49,392 nucleotides of DNA. Origin: Cyclobacteriaceae bacterium (lineage in GTDB: Bacteria; Bacteroidota; Bacteroidia; Cytophagales; Cyclobacteriaceae). A model generated the notes under the pieces. That model was not told where the DNA came from. It made no database searches and worked only from the letters and a program-made list of their open reading frames with translations. The translations under genes were made by a program, and so were the position numbers. Shown piece by piece: positions 9,093-17,981 of this stretch. The stretch lies in NCBI GenBank assembly GCA_021648745.1, contig JAKISE010000015.1, positions 1 to 49,392 of the forward strand, given 5' to 3'. The first letter of the stretch is position 1, and each line of letters begins with the position of its first letter.

Positions 9093-9300
9093 ATGGTCTA
9101 AAGTATATGAATCTAAATTACCCTATCGGGCAGAGATTGTAAAAGATATTTTAGATCAAAAAGGAATTAATGCCATTATCATGAATAAGAAAGACTCTGC
9201 TTATGATATTTTTGGGCAGCTTGAAGTTCATGTATAAGCAGAAGCTGTATTAACCGCATTGAAGATTATAGAAGATGACATCAAATTCGAAGAAGTTTAG
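9085..9300 (+). pseudogene. DUF2007 family small protein interrupted by an in-frame TAA
   Basis: From GTG 9085 the frame reads VSKWSKVYESKLPYRAEIVK..., typical of the DUF2007 'putative signal transducing protein' family (about 65-75 residues, PII-like small fold). It runs to GQLEVHV, then meets TAA at 9235-9237, and continues in the same frame AEAVLTALKIIEDDIKFEEV to TAG at 9298-9300. The sequence after the stop is the family's expected last strand and helix, so one nonsense substitution, not a frameshift, truncates a 71-residue product to 50. The cdsA start at 9275 lies inside the 3' remnant, which may explain why it persists. A shortened functional protein, stop readthrough or a sequencing error are alternatives. 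Confidence 0.75.
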
Positions 9301-10102
9301 CTCGTTAGGTCAAAGGATGGTAACTGCTTTAGTAGGCGCTATTGCAATTATTGGTGGCCTATATTTGGGAATGTGGGGTTATTTCATCGTTTTCTTTATT
9401 ATAAGCTCTTTAACGCTTTGGGAGTTTTATAAACTTGCTATAATGGATGATATGGCCCCTCTAAAGATTTGGGGGTCGGTAATTGGGGCAGGTTTATTTA
9501 CGATATCGTTTCTAGTTCAAGCAAGTGTGCTGCCCTTAAAATATTTGCTTCTTTTGTTTCCATTTTTGGCTTCAGTTTTTTTAATTAAATTGTATAAAAA
9601 GGATGCCAAGCCTTTTACTCAAGTGGCCTATACGTTTTTAGGAATTATATATGTAACAGTACCTTTTTCTTTATTGAGTGTAATTGCGTTCGACTCCGGG
9701 GAATATCGTTTTCAGATAGTTCTAGGAATGCTGTTTATTTTATGGGCAAGTGATACCGGTGCCTATTTTTCGGGCATACTATTTGGCAAAAAGAAACTAT
9801 TTGAACGAGTTTCTCCTAAAAAAACGTGGGAAGGAAGCATTGGGGGCGCTTTATTAGCCTTAGTATTTGCCTACGGATTTTCAATGTATTTTAACGACTT
9901 AAGCCTTGTTCAATGGTTTGTAGCAGCAGGCTTAATTGTAATCGGAGGTATTTATGGTGACTTAGTTGAGTCTTTATTTAAAAGGAGCATTGCAATTAAA
10001 GACTCGGGGAATAGCATTCCTGGCCATGGCGGTTTCTTAGATAGGTTTGATGGATTATTGCTTGCAAGCCCATTTGTGGCTGCTTTTATTAGCTTGATAT
10101 AG
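9275..10102 (+). CDS. cdsA: Phosphatidate cytidylyltransferase
   Basis: 275-residue inner-membrane enzyme making CDP-diacylglycerol from phosphatidic acid and CTP. Eight or so membrane segments are visible. KKTWEGSIGG near residue 185 and the C-terminal CDS signature (SLFKRSIAIKDSGNSIPGHG then GFLDRFDG) match the family pattern, including the metal-binding Asp residues and the HGG turn. ATG 9275 overlaps the DUF2007 remnant by 26 nt. The next gene is phosphatidylserine decarboxylase, placing two steps of phosphatidylethanolamine synthesis together. Confidence 0.95.
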   Translation: MTSNSKKFSSLGQRMVTALVGAIAIIGGLYLGMWGYFIVFFIISSLTLWEFYKLAIMDDMAPLKIWGSVIGAGLFTISFLVQASVLPLKYLLLLFPFLASVFLIKLYKKDAKPFTQVAYTFLGIIYVTVPFSLLSVIAFDSGEYRFQIVLGMLFILWASDTGAYFSGILFGKKKLFERVSPKKTWEGSIGGALLALVFAYGFSMYFNDLSLVQWFVAAGLIVIGGIYGDLVESLFKRSIAIKDSGNSIPGHGGFLDRFDGLLLASPFVAAFISLI

Positions 10103-10145
10103 AGTAAGTTCAGCCGCGAACCCATATAATTGAATATAGAATTTG

Positions 10146-10153
10146 TAGTTTTG
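10146..10153 (+). promoter_or_regulatory. Possible -7 promoter element (TAGTTTTG) for psd
   Basis: TAGTTTTG matches TAnnTTTG in the 106-bp gap before the chosen psd start (10209). A TTG at 10130-10132 is too close (13 bp) to be a standard -33, so support is limited. Confidence 0.35.
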
Positions 10154-10208
10154 CACTTTATTACTCGAATCAGGGGTGAAGAAAATATCAAATATTAATA
10201 TGCTAAAA

Positions 10209-10868
10209 ATGAGAATTCATAAAGAAGGAAGAAAACTGTTAAGTGTTCTTTTACTTCTTTTGGTAATATTGAATTTTGTGGTAACCTATGGGATAAAACC
10301 TTCGGAGCAAATTATTAATTTAAGTATAATCGTATCGATTGCTCTCTATTTAGTAATACTTCAATTTTTTAGAAACCCCCATGTAGTTATTTCTAATAAT
10401 GGCAAGCATATTTTGGCTCCAGCAGATGGCAAAGTTGTGGTAATAGAAAAAACAGTTGAGAATGAGTTTTTTAAGGATGAAAGAATTCAAGTATCTATTT
10501 TTATGTCGCCTACCAACGTACATGTAAATAGAGCTCCCTTATCTGGTTTTGTAAAATACTTTAAATACCACCCAGGCAAAAATTTAGTAGCTTGGCACCC
10601 GAAATCATCTACTGATAACGAGCGTACCACCATGGTGCTGAGCACTGAAAACGGCATTGATGTATTGGTTAGGCAAATTGCAGGTGCTATGGCTCGAAGA
10701 ATAAAGTGGTATGTAAGCGAAGGAAGTGAAATTGAGCAAGGCCATGAGTATGGATTTATAAAATTTGGGTCGCGCGTAGATGTTTTTCTGCCTCTAAACT
10801 CCACTATTTTAGTGCATCATGGTACTAAAACTAAGGGAGGAAGAACAGTGCTTGCTGAGTTAGCATAA
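10209..10868 (+). CDS. psd: Phosphatidylserine decarboxylase (short, archaetidylserine-decarboxylase-like form)
   Basis: 219 residues from ATG 10209. The frame also has GTG 10176 and ATG 10200, but MRIHKEGRKLL matches the usual short-form N-terminus. Two membrane helices (about 9-29 and 37-54) precede the catalytic domain: ILAPADGKVVVIE, IFMSPTNVHVNRAP (the His that drives self-cleavage) and VRQIAGAMARRI. The self-cleavage site is G187-S188 in IKFGSRVD; the Ser becomes the pyruvoyl group. It converts phosphatidylserine to phosphatidylethanolamine. It follows cdsA and precedes msrA. Confidence 0.93.
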   Translation: MRIHKEGRKLLSVLLLLLVILNFVVTYGIKPSEQIINLSIIVSIALYLVILQFFRNPHVVISNNGKHILAPADGKVVVIEKTVENEFFKDERIQVSIFMSPTNVHVNRAPLSGFVKYFKYHPGKNLVAWHPKSSTDNERTTMVLSTENGIDVLVRQIAGAMARRIKWYVSEGSEIEQGHEYGFIKFGSRVDVFLPLNSTILVHHGTKTKGGRTVLAELA

Positions 10869-10899
10869 TTCTATTTTTCTTAGCGTTCCTCTTTTAATT

Positions 10900-11460
10900 A
10901 TGGGAAAAAATAACACTCAATTACAAGGTAGTACAGAAGCCATTTTTGGCGCAGGTTGCTTTTGGTGTGTGGAGGCCGTTTTTCAAGAACTTAAAGGTGT
11001 GCTGTCGATAAAGGCTGGTTATATGGGTGGAGGTATTGCTAACCCAACCTACGAGCAAGTGTGCTCAGGTACAACAGGCCATGCAGAAGTAGCTCGTATT
11101 GTTTTTGATTCTACTATTATTTCTTTTAAGGAATTATTAGAGGTTTTTTGGCAAACACATGATCCTACCACATTAAACCAGCAAGGAGCAGATAAGGGAA
11201 CACAATACAGATCTGTAATATTTTTTATGAATGAAGAGCAAAAGCAACTATCAGAAAAATATAAGGAAGAATTGAATAAATCTGAAGCTTTTATAGACCC
11301 AATTATTACAGAAATTACGGAAGCAACCACCTATTACCCAGCTGAAGAGTATCACCAAAATTATTATTTGCAAAACTCCAATCAAGGGTATTGCCAATTT
11401 GTGATTAGGCCTAAAATGGAGAAATTCAGGAAGGCCTTTGCTAGCAGATTAAAGGAATAG
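10900..11460 (+). CDS. msrA: Peptide-methionine (S)-S-oxide reductase, cytoplasmic form
   Basis: 186 residues with no signal peptide. GAGCFWCVEAVF carries the catalytic Cys; GYMGG, YEQVCSGTTGHAEV and HDPTT are family motifs. A C-terminal Cys in NQGYCQFVI is placed to act as resolving cysteine, giving a standard two- or three-Cys recycling cycle with thioredoxin. It lies 31 nt after psd and is followed by a strong terminator. A second, exported MsrA lies at 29252-29920. Confidence 0.95.
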   Translation: MGKNNTQLQGSTEAIFGAGCFWCVEAVFQELKGVLSIKAGYMGGGIANPTYEQVCSGTTGHAEVARIVFDSTIISFKELLEVFWQTHDPTTLNQQGADKGTQYRSVIFFMNEEQKQLSEKYKEELNKSEAFIDPIITEITEATTYYPAEEYHQNYYLQNSNQGYCQFVIRPKMEKFRKAFASRLKE

Positions 11461-11506
11461 AGTTCATTCAATAGCCAATGGTCACGCAGTACTTATTTAA
11501 GGGCCT

Positions 11507-11543
11507 AAAAAAACAGGCCTGTTAAAAACAGACCTGTTTTTTT
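11507..11543. terminator. Bidirectional Rho-independent terminator
   Basis: A7 then CAGG, a C/A mismatch, CTGTT, loop AAA, AACAG, CCTG, T7. The stem is nearly perfect with an A-tract on one side and a T-tract on the other. It lies between msrA (plus, ending 11460) and the small gene ending at 11565 (minus), so it can serve both. Confidence 0.85.
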
Positions 11544-11564
11544 AAAAGATGAAAGTAGATAATA

Positions 11565-11798
11565 TCATTTACTTTCTTTTTTCTCTTTTTTCTCTTTCTT
11601 TTCTTTTTTTACTGGCTTGCCATTTTGCACTTCACCAATTATAATAACATCCTTGGTTTTATCGTAGCTTTTCTTTGCAAATAGCATTTGAGCTTCAGTT
11701 TCTCGTCTAATTTTTAAACCAGACTTGGCTCCTTTATTCCTAACTTCAATATAATATCCGTCTTTTAACTTTTTTGGTTTTGTAGATGGTCTTCCCAT
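11565..11798 (-). CDS. Small conserved basic protein of unknown function
   Basis: 77 residues. The N-terminal part (MGRPSTKPKKLKDGYYIEVR, then NKGAKSGLKIRRET) looks like a small compact domain, and the tail is a run of Lys/Glu repeats (KKEKKEKKEKK). Proteins with this N-terminus are, from memory, widespread in Bacteroidota without a known role; the charge suggests nucleic-acid contact. It is monocistronic, and its stop is 22 nt from the bidirectional terminator. The 190 bp upstream (11799-11988) separates it from the polA stop and holds only weak inverted repeats. Confidence 0.75.
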   Translation of the reverse strand: MGRPSTKPKKLKDGYYIEVRNKGAKSGLKIRRETEAQMLFAKKSYDKTKDVIIIGEVQNGKPVKKEKKEKKEKKESK

Positions 11799-11988
11799 AA
11801 TTATTATTGCGTCTCAAAATTGTGTTTTAGAATAGGTGTATAGTCTATCTTATATGCTTAACACCTAACTTGGGGCTAATATAGACTAATATTGGATTAT
11901 TGTAAATGTTTTTAAGATTTTATTTTAGTATCTATCAAAATACTCATTAAGCTCTGCGAAATAAGCTGTTTTTAACTCATTAATTTAG

Positions 11989-14787
11989 TTAATGCGCTTC
12001 TAACCAATTGGCTCCAACACCCATGCCTACTTCCATTGGCACCTCAATGGGAAGGGCATCCTTCATCAATGTTTCAATAGTTGATTTCATCAACTCTATT
12101 TCACTTTTAGGTACATCAAAAACCAATTCATCATGCACCTGCATTATCATTTTGGACTGGAGGTTCTCTTTCTGCATCCACTTATCAATATTAATCATGG
12201 CTACTTTTATAATATCAGCAGCAGTGCCTTGAATTGGTGCATTAATGGCATTTCTCTCCGCGAAACCTCTCATTACGGCATTTCTAGAATTTATATCTCT
12301 CAAATACCGTTTTCTGCCCAACACGGTTGACACATAGCCATTATCTCGAGCATCATTTACAACTTTATCCATGTAAGATTTTATGGCAGGAAATTCTGTA
12401 AAATAGCTTTCTATTATTTCGGCTGCTTCCTTACGAGGAATATTCATGTTTTGAGATAAACCAAAGGCGGAAATTCCATAGATAATGCCGAAGTTAGCCG
12501 ATTTTGCTTTGCTACGCATTTCACTAGTAACATCCTCTAACGGTACTTTAAAGATTTTGCTAGCTGTTGTGGCGTGAATGTCTCTTCCATTTTTAAAGGC
12601 TTCAGTCATATGCTTATCCCCGGCAAAGGCCGCCATAATACGCAGCTCTATTTGGCTATAATCGGCCGACAAAATGACGCGGTCACTAGCAGTTGGTATA
12701 AAAGCCTTTCTAATCTCACGCCCTTTTGGTGTTCTTATAGGTATGTTTTGCAAATTAGGGTTAAGCGAGCTTAACCTCCCTGTGGCAGCTACCGTTTGGC
12801 TGTAATTTGTATGGATAAGCCCGTCATAGCTGCTCACCATCTGTGGCAAAGCATCTACATAAGTTGATTTGAGTTTTTGAAGCTCTCTGAACTCCAATAT
12901 TTTTCTCGCAATCTCATGTTGATTCTCTAATCGAGATAAAATTTCTTCTCCTGTAGCATATTGCCCTGTTTTGGTCTTTTTTGGTTTTTCAACCAGTTTG
13001 AGTTTATCGAATAGAATAATGCCCAATTGTTTTGGGGAAGCAATATTAAATTCTTCTCCAGCCAATTCATAAATTCGATCTCGTACTTTAACCGATTCTT
13101 GTTCTAGTTCTCCTGACATCGTTTTTAAAGCACTTTCATCAATTTTAACTCCATTAAACTCTACATTAGCTAATACTTGCACAAGTGGAAGCTCTACCTC
13201 ATCTAATAATTTAATAATGTTAGGGTCAGTAATAAGAGGCTCAATTTTTTCTTTTAATTGCAGTGTGATATCAGCATCTTCGGCTGCATATTCTGTAATT
13301 TTATCAAGTGGCACATCACGCATTGTTTTTGGTAGGTTACGACCACCAATTAGTGTTTTTATAGAAACTGGTGTGTAGTTTAAAAACTGTTCTGCCAACA
13401 CGTCCATACCATGCTTAGAATCGGGGTCTATTAAATAATGTGCCAGCATGGTATCGAATAATGGCCCTTTTACATCAACGCCATATTTTTTGAGCACGAG
13501 AATATCATACTTTAAATTCTGCCCAATTTTGCGAATGGATTCGCTTTTGAAAGCAGGTTCAAAAATTGCTAACAGCTCTTTAACTTCTTCGAAATTTTCA
13601 CTTACCGGTACATAATATGCTTCTCCAGTTACATAACTAAAAGAAAGCCCAACAAGTTCTGCTTCAACTGCACTTATGTTGGTTGTTTCTGTATCGAAAC
13701 AGAATTCTTTTTGCAAAAGCAGGTAGTCAACTAAATATTTGGCTTCATCAGCCGATTGAATGAGGTGGTAGTTATGCTCTTTAGTTTCAATGGTTTCTCT
13801 AGGTTTCTCTTCAGTTGGGGCGGCATCGTCAGATGACTCTCCGCCTCCAAACATGGAGAGTTGGGGTGCACTAGCAGGCTTGGATGATGCTTTCTTTGAC
13901 TCTGATTCTCCTCCGAATAATCGTTGGGTTAAGGTTCTAAACTCTAATTCTTCAAAAAGTACTTTTACCTTTTCCTCATCAGGTCCATTGTATTCCATTT
14001 CATCAAAGGAATAGTCAACCGGCACATCAATCTTAATGGTGGCAAGGTCTTTTGATAAAAGACCTTGTTCTCCAAAATTTTCGACATTCTCTTTGGCCTT
14101 TCCTTTAAGCTCGTGTACGTTTTTAAGCAAGCCCTCAATGGAGCCATAGGCTTTCAAATACTTTACCGCTGTCTTGGCTCCAACTCCTGGAATGCCCGGT
14201 ATATTATCAGAGGCATCTCCGTGCAAACCAAGTATGTCTCTGACCTGATCGATTCGTTCAATATCCCACTTTTCTAATACCTCAGGAACACCCATTATCG
14301 CAACTGCATTGCCCATAAAAGCTGGTTTATACAAGTAGATATTCTCTTCCACTAACTGAGCAAAATCTTTATCGGGGGTCATCATAAAAACTTCAAATCC
14401 TTCTTTAGCAGCCTGTTTAGCAATGGTGCCTACCACATCATCCGCTTCGAACCCTTCTTTTTCTACAATCGGTATTCCAAAGGCCTCAATAATTTGCTTT
14501 ACATAAGGCACTCCAATTTTTATATCCTCAGGAGTGGCATCTCTATGGGCTTTGTAGGCCGGGTATTGAATATGCCGAAATGTTGGCTTTGGTGTATCAA
14601 AAGCTACTGCCATATGAGTGGGCTTTTGCTTATTAATAATTTCCAGCATTGAGTTAGTAAAACCCATCATAATACCCGTATTCAACCCTTTTGAACTTAT
14701 TCTAGGATTTTTGCTAAAGGCAAAATGGGCTCTATAAATTAAGGCATAGGCATCTAGTAAAAATAGTTTTTTGGTAGGTTTGCTCAT
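11989..14787 (-). CDS. polA: DNA polymerase I
   Basis: 932 residues from ATG 14787 (a TTG lies nine codons further out). Domains in order: 5'-3' exonuclease (1-290, with FEADDVVG, TPDKDF and GDASDNIPG), a low-complexity Ser/Ala/Glu linker (about 295-335), 3'-5' exonuclease (about 340-530) and the family A polymerase (to the end, with DYSQIELRIMA and VHDELVFDVP). The proofreading site looks intact: D365 and E367 in FDTETT, the Asp in IGQNLKYDILVL, and the Tyr/Asp pair in EYAAEDADIT. It replaces Okazaki primers and fills repair gaps. Confidence 0.97.
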   Translation of the reverse strand: MSKPTKKLFLLDAYALIYRAHFAFSKNPRISSKGLNTGIMMGFTNSMLEIINKQKPTHMAVAFDTPKPTFRHIQYPAYKAHRDATPEDIKIGVPYVKQIIEAFGIPIVEKEGFEADDVVGTIAKQAAKEGFEVFMMTPDKDFAQLVEENIYLYKPAFMGNAVAIMGVPEVLEKWDIERIDQVRDILGLHGDASDNIPGIPGVGAKTAVKYLKAYGSIEGLLKNVHELKGKAKENVENFGEQGLLSKDLATIKIDVPVDYSFDEMEYNGPDEEKVKVLFEELEFRTLTQRLFGGESESKKASSKPASAPQLSMFGGGESSDDAAPTEEKPRETIETKEHNYHLIQSADEAKYLVDYLLLQKEFCFDTETTNISAVEAELVGLSFSYVTGEAYYVPVSENFEEVKELLAIFEPAFKSESIRKIGQNLKYDILVLKKYGVDVKGPLFDTMLAHYLIDPDSKHGMDVLAEQFLNYTPVSIKTLIGGRNLPKTMRDVPLDKITEYAAEDADITLQLKEKIEPLITDPNIIKLLDEVELPLVQVLANVEFNGVKIDESALKTMSGELEQESVKVRDRIYELAGEEFNIASPKQLGIILFDKLKLVEKPKKTKTGQYATGEEILSRLENQHEIARKILEFRELQKLKSTYVDALPQMVSSYDGLIHTNYSQTVAATGRLSSLNPNLQNIPIRTPKGREIRKAFIPTASDRVILSADYSQIELRIMAAFAGDKHMTEAFKNGRDIHATTASKIFKVPLEDVTSEMRSKAKSANFGIIYGISAFGLSQNMNIPRKEAAEIIESYFTEFPAIKSYMDKVVNDARDNGYVSTVLGRKRYLRDINSRNAVMRGFAERNAINAPIQGTAADIIKVAMINIDKWMQKENLQSKMIMQVHDELVFDVPKSEIELMKSTIETLMKDALPIEVPMEVGMGVGANWLEAH

Positions 14788-15006
14788 AGAAGTTAAAGGT
14801 AATAAGAATAACAATGTTGGTTAGAACTCCTTCTCTTTTTTTCGTTTTAAAATAAGACAATGAGGCTAATTATTAATGCAAGCCTAATTCGATAGACCAA
14901 CCCTAATTTAATGCTGCTTAACGCCTAAAGTTACAGCTCAACGATTTCGATTTTGTTTATCTTTAAAATGTCTGTTCTTTTGAATCAACAAGCCAACTAA
15001 TAGAAG

Positions 15007-15056
15007 AAAAATCCTTCGGGCGATAGACTTAATTGCTATCAGTTCGGGGGATTTTT
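15007..15056 (-). terminator. Rho-independent terminator downstream of recN
   Basis: AAAAATCC at 15007-15014 pairs with GGATTTTT at 15049-15056, and an inner GATAG/CTATC pair (15022-15026, 15036-15040) stacks inside. Read on the minus strand it ends in a T-tract, 21 nt beyond the recN stop. The rest of the polA-recN gap (14788-15006) shows nothing I can name beyond a presumed polA promoter. Confidence 0.7.
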
Positions 15057-15076
15057 ACTTATGGCCTGAATCTGAA

Positions 15077-16729
15077 TTAGCTCTGCATCAACTCTCGAGC
15101 ACTTTTGTATGCATTTTCTGAGGCACTATCTCCACCAATCATTTTGGCAATGGCATCTATGCTTTCCTCATTCGATAATTTTCTAATACTACTAATGGCT
15201 CTAGTTGAAGAGTTGTCCTTATATACATAATAGTGAGTATCGCCTTTGGCTGCGATCTGAGGTAGATGGCTTATGGTTACCACTTGATGATTTTCTGCCA
15301 TTTTCTGCATCATAGCACCCATTTTAAGTGCAATTTCACCAGAAATACCCGTATCAATTTCGTCAAATACAAGTGTAGGCAGAGCAGTTTTATCAGCTAG
15401 TAAGTATTTTATACAAAACATTAATCGTGAAAATTCACCTCCTGAAGCTACTAACTTTAACGATTGAGGAGCAACTCCTTTATTGGCACTAAATAAAATT
15501 ATAAGATCATCAATACCTCTTCGTCCAAGAGGCTTGAGTTCAGTTTGAACGATTATGTTGGCATCTGGTATGCCTAAAGGATTAAGAAGAGATTTGATAG
15601 AGCTTGTAAATGCATTTATACTTTTTAGCCTACTGTTACTTAGCTGCTTGGCTAGTTTCATTGCTTCTTTCTCTGCTTGTTCAGTTATGTTTTTTGCTTT
15701 TTCTTTAGCCTCATCCAAATTACTAGTTGCAAAATTTCTTTCTTCTAATGTTTCTTGAATCTTGAGCAATTCTTCTATAGAATTTACTTGATGTTTTTTT
15801 TGCAACTGATAAATATTACTTAATCGTTGCTGTACCTCTTCTGTTCTTTCAAAATCAACAGAAATGCCATCTTCCTCATTTTCAAGGTCGCGCACAAGTT
15901 CCTTTAATTCAATAAAGGCCTGCTCAAACTGGTTATCTAATTTTTCGAATTGAGGGCCAAATCCTGAAAGTTGTTTGAGCACCAATTTTGCAGATTGTAA
16001 CCGTTCAAGGCCACCAAACTCTGTATCATTTAAACTGACTAATGCTTCATTAAGCTTTTGCTTTATCTCTTCAGCATTTTCTAATACGTTAAGCTCTTCT
16101 TCCAAGGGCACTTGCTCTTGTGCATTTAGGCTAAGTTGGTTAAGTTCATTTAGTAGAAAAGCATTATAGTCCGCATCTTTTTTTAGGCTGTCTCCGTCAA
16201 GCAATAATTGATTATAGGCCTCTTCTTTTTTCTTAAAGTCAGTGTAAAGCCGTTGGTACGAGGTAGCCAAATCTTGGCTTTCAGAAAACGAATCAATTAT
16301 ATCGAGCTGAAAGTCTGCTGCCCCTAATTGTAAAGTTTCATTTTGAGAATGAACATCCATTAAATAGCTACCAAGTCTTTTGAGGGTATCAAGTGTTACT
16401 GGTGTATCGTTTACAAATGCTCTTGATTTTCCGGCTGGGGTTATTTCTCTTCGAATAAGAGTATCCTCTTCATAATCTAAATCCTCCTCCCTAAAAAAAG
16501 GAACTAAATCATAGTTTTCGATATTAAAAAGGCCTTCTATAATACATTTATGCCCTTCGTTTAGCAGCGCTTTGGTATCAGCTCGCTTACCCAAAAGCAG
16601 GCCAAGGGCACCTAACATTATAGACTTGCCTGCACCCGTTTCACCTGTAATAACATTAAGCCTTTTTGCAGGGCTCATTTCAAGAGATTCGATAAGGGCA
16701 TAGTTTTGTATGATAAGCTTGGTTAGCAT
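15077..16729 (-). CDS. recN: DNA repair protein RecN (SMC-like ATPase)
   Basis: 550 residues. Walker A is GETGAGKS (29-36); a long coiled coil occupies about 150-370; the ABC signature VASGGEFSRLMFCIKYLL and Walker B TLVFDEIDTGISG lie in the C-terminal lobe. It is a cohesin-like ATPase acting early in recombinational double-strand-break repair. It is the distal gene of the conserved block bamD-rpoZ-coaBC-DUF4835-recN, but here a 340-bp gap holding a palindromic element separates it from the rest. It probably has its own promoter in 16730-16828. Confidence 0.96.
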   Translation of the reverse strand: MLTKLIIQNYALIESLEMSPAKRLNVITGETGAGKSIMLGALGLLLGKRADTKALLNEGHKCIIEGLFNIENYDLVPFFREEDLDYEEDTLIRREITPAGKSRAFVNDTPVTLDTLKRLGSYLMDVHSQNETLQLGAADFQLDIIDSFSESQDLATSYQRLYTDFKKKEEAYNQLLLDGDSLKKDADYNAFLLNELNQLSLNAQEQVPLEEELNVLENAEEIKQKLNEALVSLNDTEFGGLERLQSAKLVLKQLSGFGPQFEKLDNQFEQAFIELKELVRDLENEEDGISVDFERTEEVQQRLSNIYQLQKKHQVNSIEELLKIQETLEERNFATSNLDEAKEKAKNITEQAEKEAMKLAKQLSNSRLKSINAFTSSIKSLLNPLGIPDANIIVQTELKPLGRRGIDDLIILFSANKGVAPQSLKLVASGGEFSRLMFCIKYLLADKTALPTLVFDEIDTGISGEIALKMGAMMQKMAENHQVVTISHLPQIAAKGDTHYYVYKDNSSTRAISSIRKLSNEESIDAIAKMIGGDSASENAYKSARELMQS

Positions 16730-16828
16730 GCAGGGCTGTTAGATTTTTAGATATTAGGCAATAGAAAGTAGCTGATATGTCAAATGTAAATTAATAAATT
16801 TTATGAAATGAAATTTAACAATATTTAA

Positions 16829-16992
16829 CCCGAAATATGCAATAGAAATTCTATTACTAATACAAACTGCTGCAAATCAGTCGTTTTACTAAGTTTATCC
16901 TCTTAACCATAGCGGTGCTATGCTTTTCGAATATAAACTTCTGATTTACTGCATTTTGTCTTCTCATTACGAATTCTATTGCATAATCCGGG
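16829..16992. mobile_element. Small palindromic repeat element, family 1, copy A
   Basis: A 164-bp imperfect palindrome without a coding frame. Its ends (CCCGAAATATGCAATAG at left; CCCGGATTATGCAATAG on the reverse strand at right) are inverted repeats. Further paired blocks step inwards: AAATCAG/CTGATTT, AAGTTTAT/ATAAACTT, and CATAGC-GGT-GCTATG at the centre. TTTAA lies directly outside both ends (16824-16828 and 16993-16997), as a 5-bp target duplication would. The innermost 120 nt at its right side recur in opposite orientation at 49273-49392. It fills most of the 340-bp gap between recN and DUF4835. I call it MITE-like; a folded non-coding RNA cannot be ruled out. Confidence 0.75.
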
Positions 16993-17069
16993 TTTAACTT
17001 GCCATCAAAAGTATAAGGAAAAAGAGACCGAACCTTGCTTCTAAAAATCTAAGGTATTGGTTCTGGAAT

Positions 17070-17981
17070 CTAATTCAGTATTTCTTTAAAAATATCTTCT
17101 TTAATTGGGTTGAGCTCAATGAGCAGGTTATATGCTTTGCGTTTTTCTTGAATGGTTGCATCGGCAAAAATGTTAACTAGTTCTTCTGATTTTGCATCAA
17201 AAAAGCTAATAACAAAAATAGAAGTTGGATACCTGTTTTTAATTGCTTTTATACTTTCCAACACTTCCAACACTTGTTTTCGACACTCTTCGGGGTTGGT
17301 TTCAAACACATCCAAGCCCAGTCTATGATATTTATAATAGCCAATTCTAAGGTCTTCTATTTGTTGATTGGTAATATCATTAACCAAAGCGTATCTATTA
17401 CGCGTGCTTTGTAGTGCACCCCAGCCTGGTCTTCCGCCTTGTGAGGCATTGGTTACTATATTTTGTGCTTTTTGAAAGTATGATGACCCTGATAGTTCGC
17501 CAAAAGAATCGTAGTCTAAGCCTACTATTATATTAGCATAAAAGGCCAACATAGATGTTAAGTTAGTAGAATAATCGTTTTCATTAAAATTCAGTGGCAA
17601 TGATTCTACGTATTCAAAAGACCAGTCTCTATCGGCAAAATTAAAAATAATAGATTCGTATGATGTGTTGAAAATGGGCCTTGCTGAACGAATTTGCACA
17701 GTAGCTTTAAATGTGCCAATGCTTGGCATTTCATTAAGGGTAATAGTTAGAGCACATTTGATGCGCTCTTCAGGATTAATTTCATCGGCAGACCAATCGC
17801 GAGTATTTAAAAAATTTTCAAAGGCCAGTTCCATGTCTTCAAACACTCGAGTCTCCGAAGTTTCAATTCTCTGTGCATCAATAACTACGTCACAGTTTAA
17901 GTCTTGGGAAAAACTTTGTTGGTTAAACCAAGCTAGAAACAGGGCGGAGAGTATAAGCTTATAAGAGGGTTTCAATTTCAT
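17070..17981 (-). CDS. DUF4835 family exported protein (possible type IX secretion component)
   Basis: 303 residues from ATG 17981 (the frame's TTG at 17999 is inside coaBC). An N-terminal signal peptide (about 1-26, ending in NQQSFSQ) leads to a secreted domain starting LNCDVVIDAQRIETSET, the typical DUF4835 opening. No catalytic motif is evident. The family is confined to Bacteroidota and sits next to coaBC and recN; I believe some databases label it PorD, a T9SS-associated protein, but I cannot confirm that here. Its start overlaps the end of coaBC by 23 nt, implying co-translation. Confidence 0.85.
   Translation of the reverse strand: MKLKPSYKLILSALFLAWFNQQSFSQDLNCDVVIDAQRIETSETRVFEDMELAFENFLNTRDWSADEINPEERIKCALTITLNEMPSIGTFKATVQIRSARPIFNTSYESIIFNFADRDWSFEYVESLPLNFNENDYSTNLTSMLAFYANIIVGLDYDSFGELSGSSYFQKAQNIVTNASQGGRPGWGALQSTRNRYALVNDITNQQIEDLRIGYYKYHRLGLDVFETNPEECRKQVLEVLESIKAIKNRYPTSIFVISFFDAKSEELVNIFADATIQEKRKAYNLLIELNPIKEDIFKEILN

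Noticed and set aside
10113..10147. Sequence before psd that loosely resembles the end of the family 1 palindrome (AACCC... ATAGAATT)
   Set aside because: Only short scattered matches, no palindrome and no second end; consistent with chance in AT-rich DNA.
11833..11888. Nested short inverted repeats (TAGGTGT/ACACCTA and TAGTCTAT/ATAGACTA) between the small basic protein gene and polA
   Set aside because: The two pairs cross each other rather than nest, arms are 7-8 bp in AT-rich DNA, and no T-tract follows; too weak to name.
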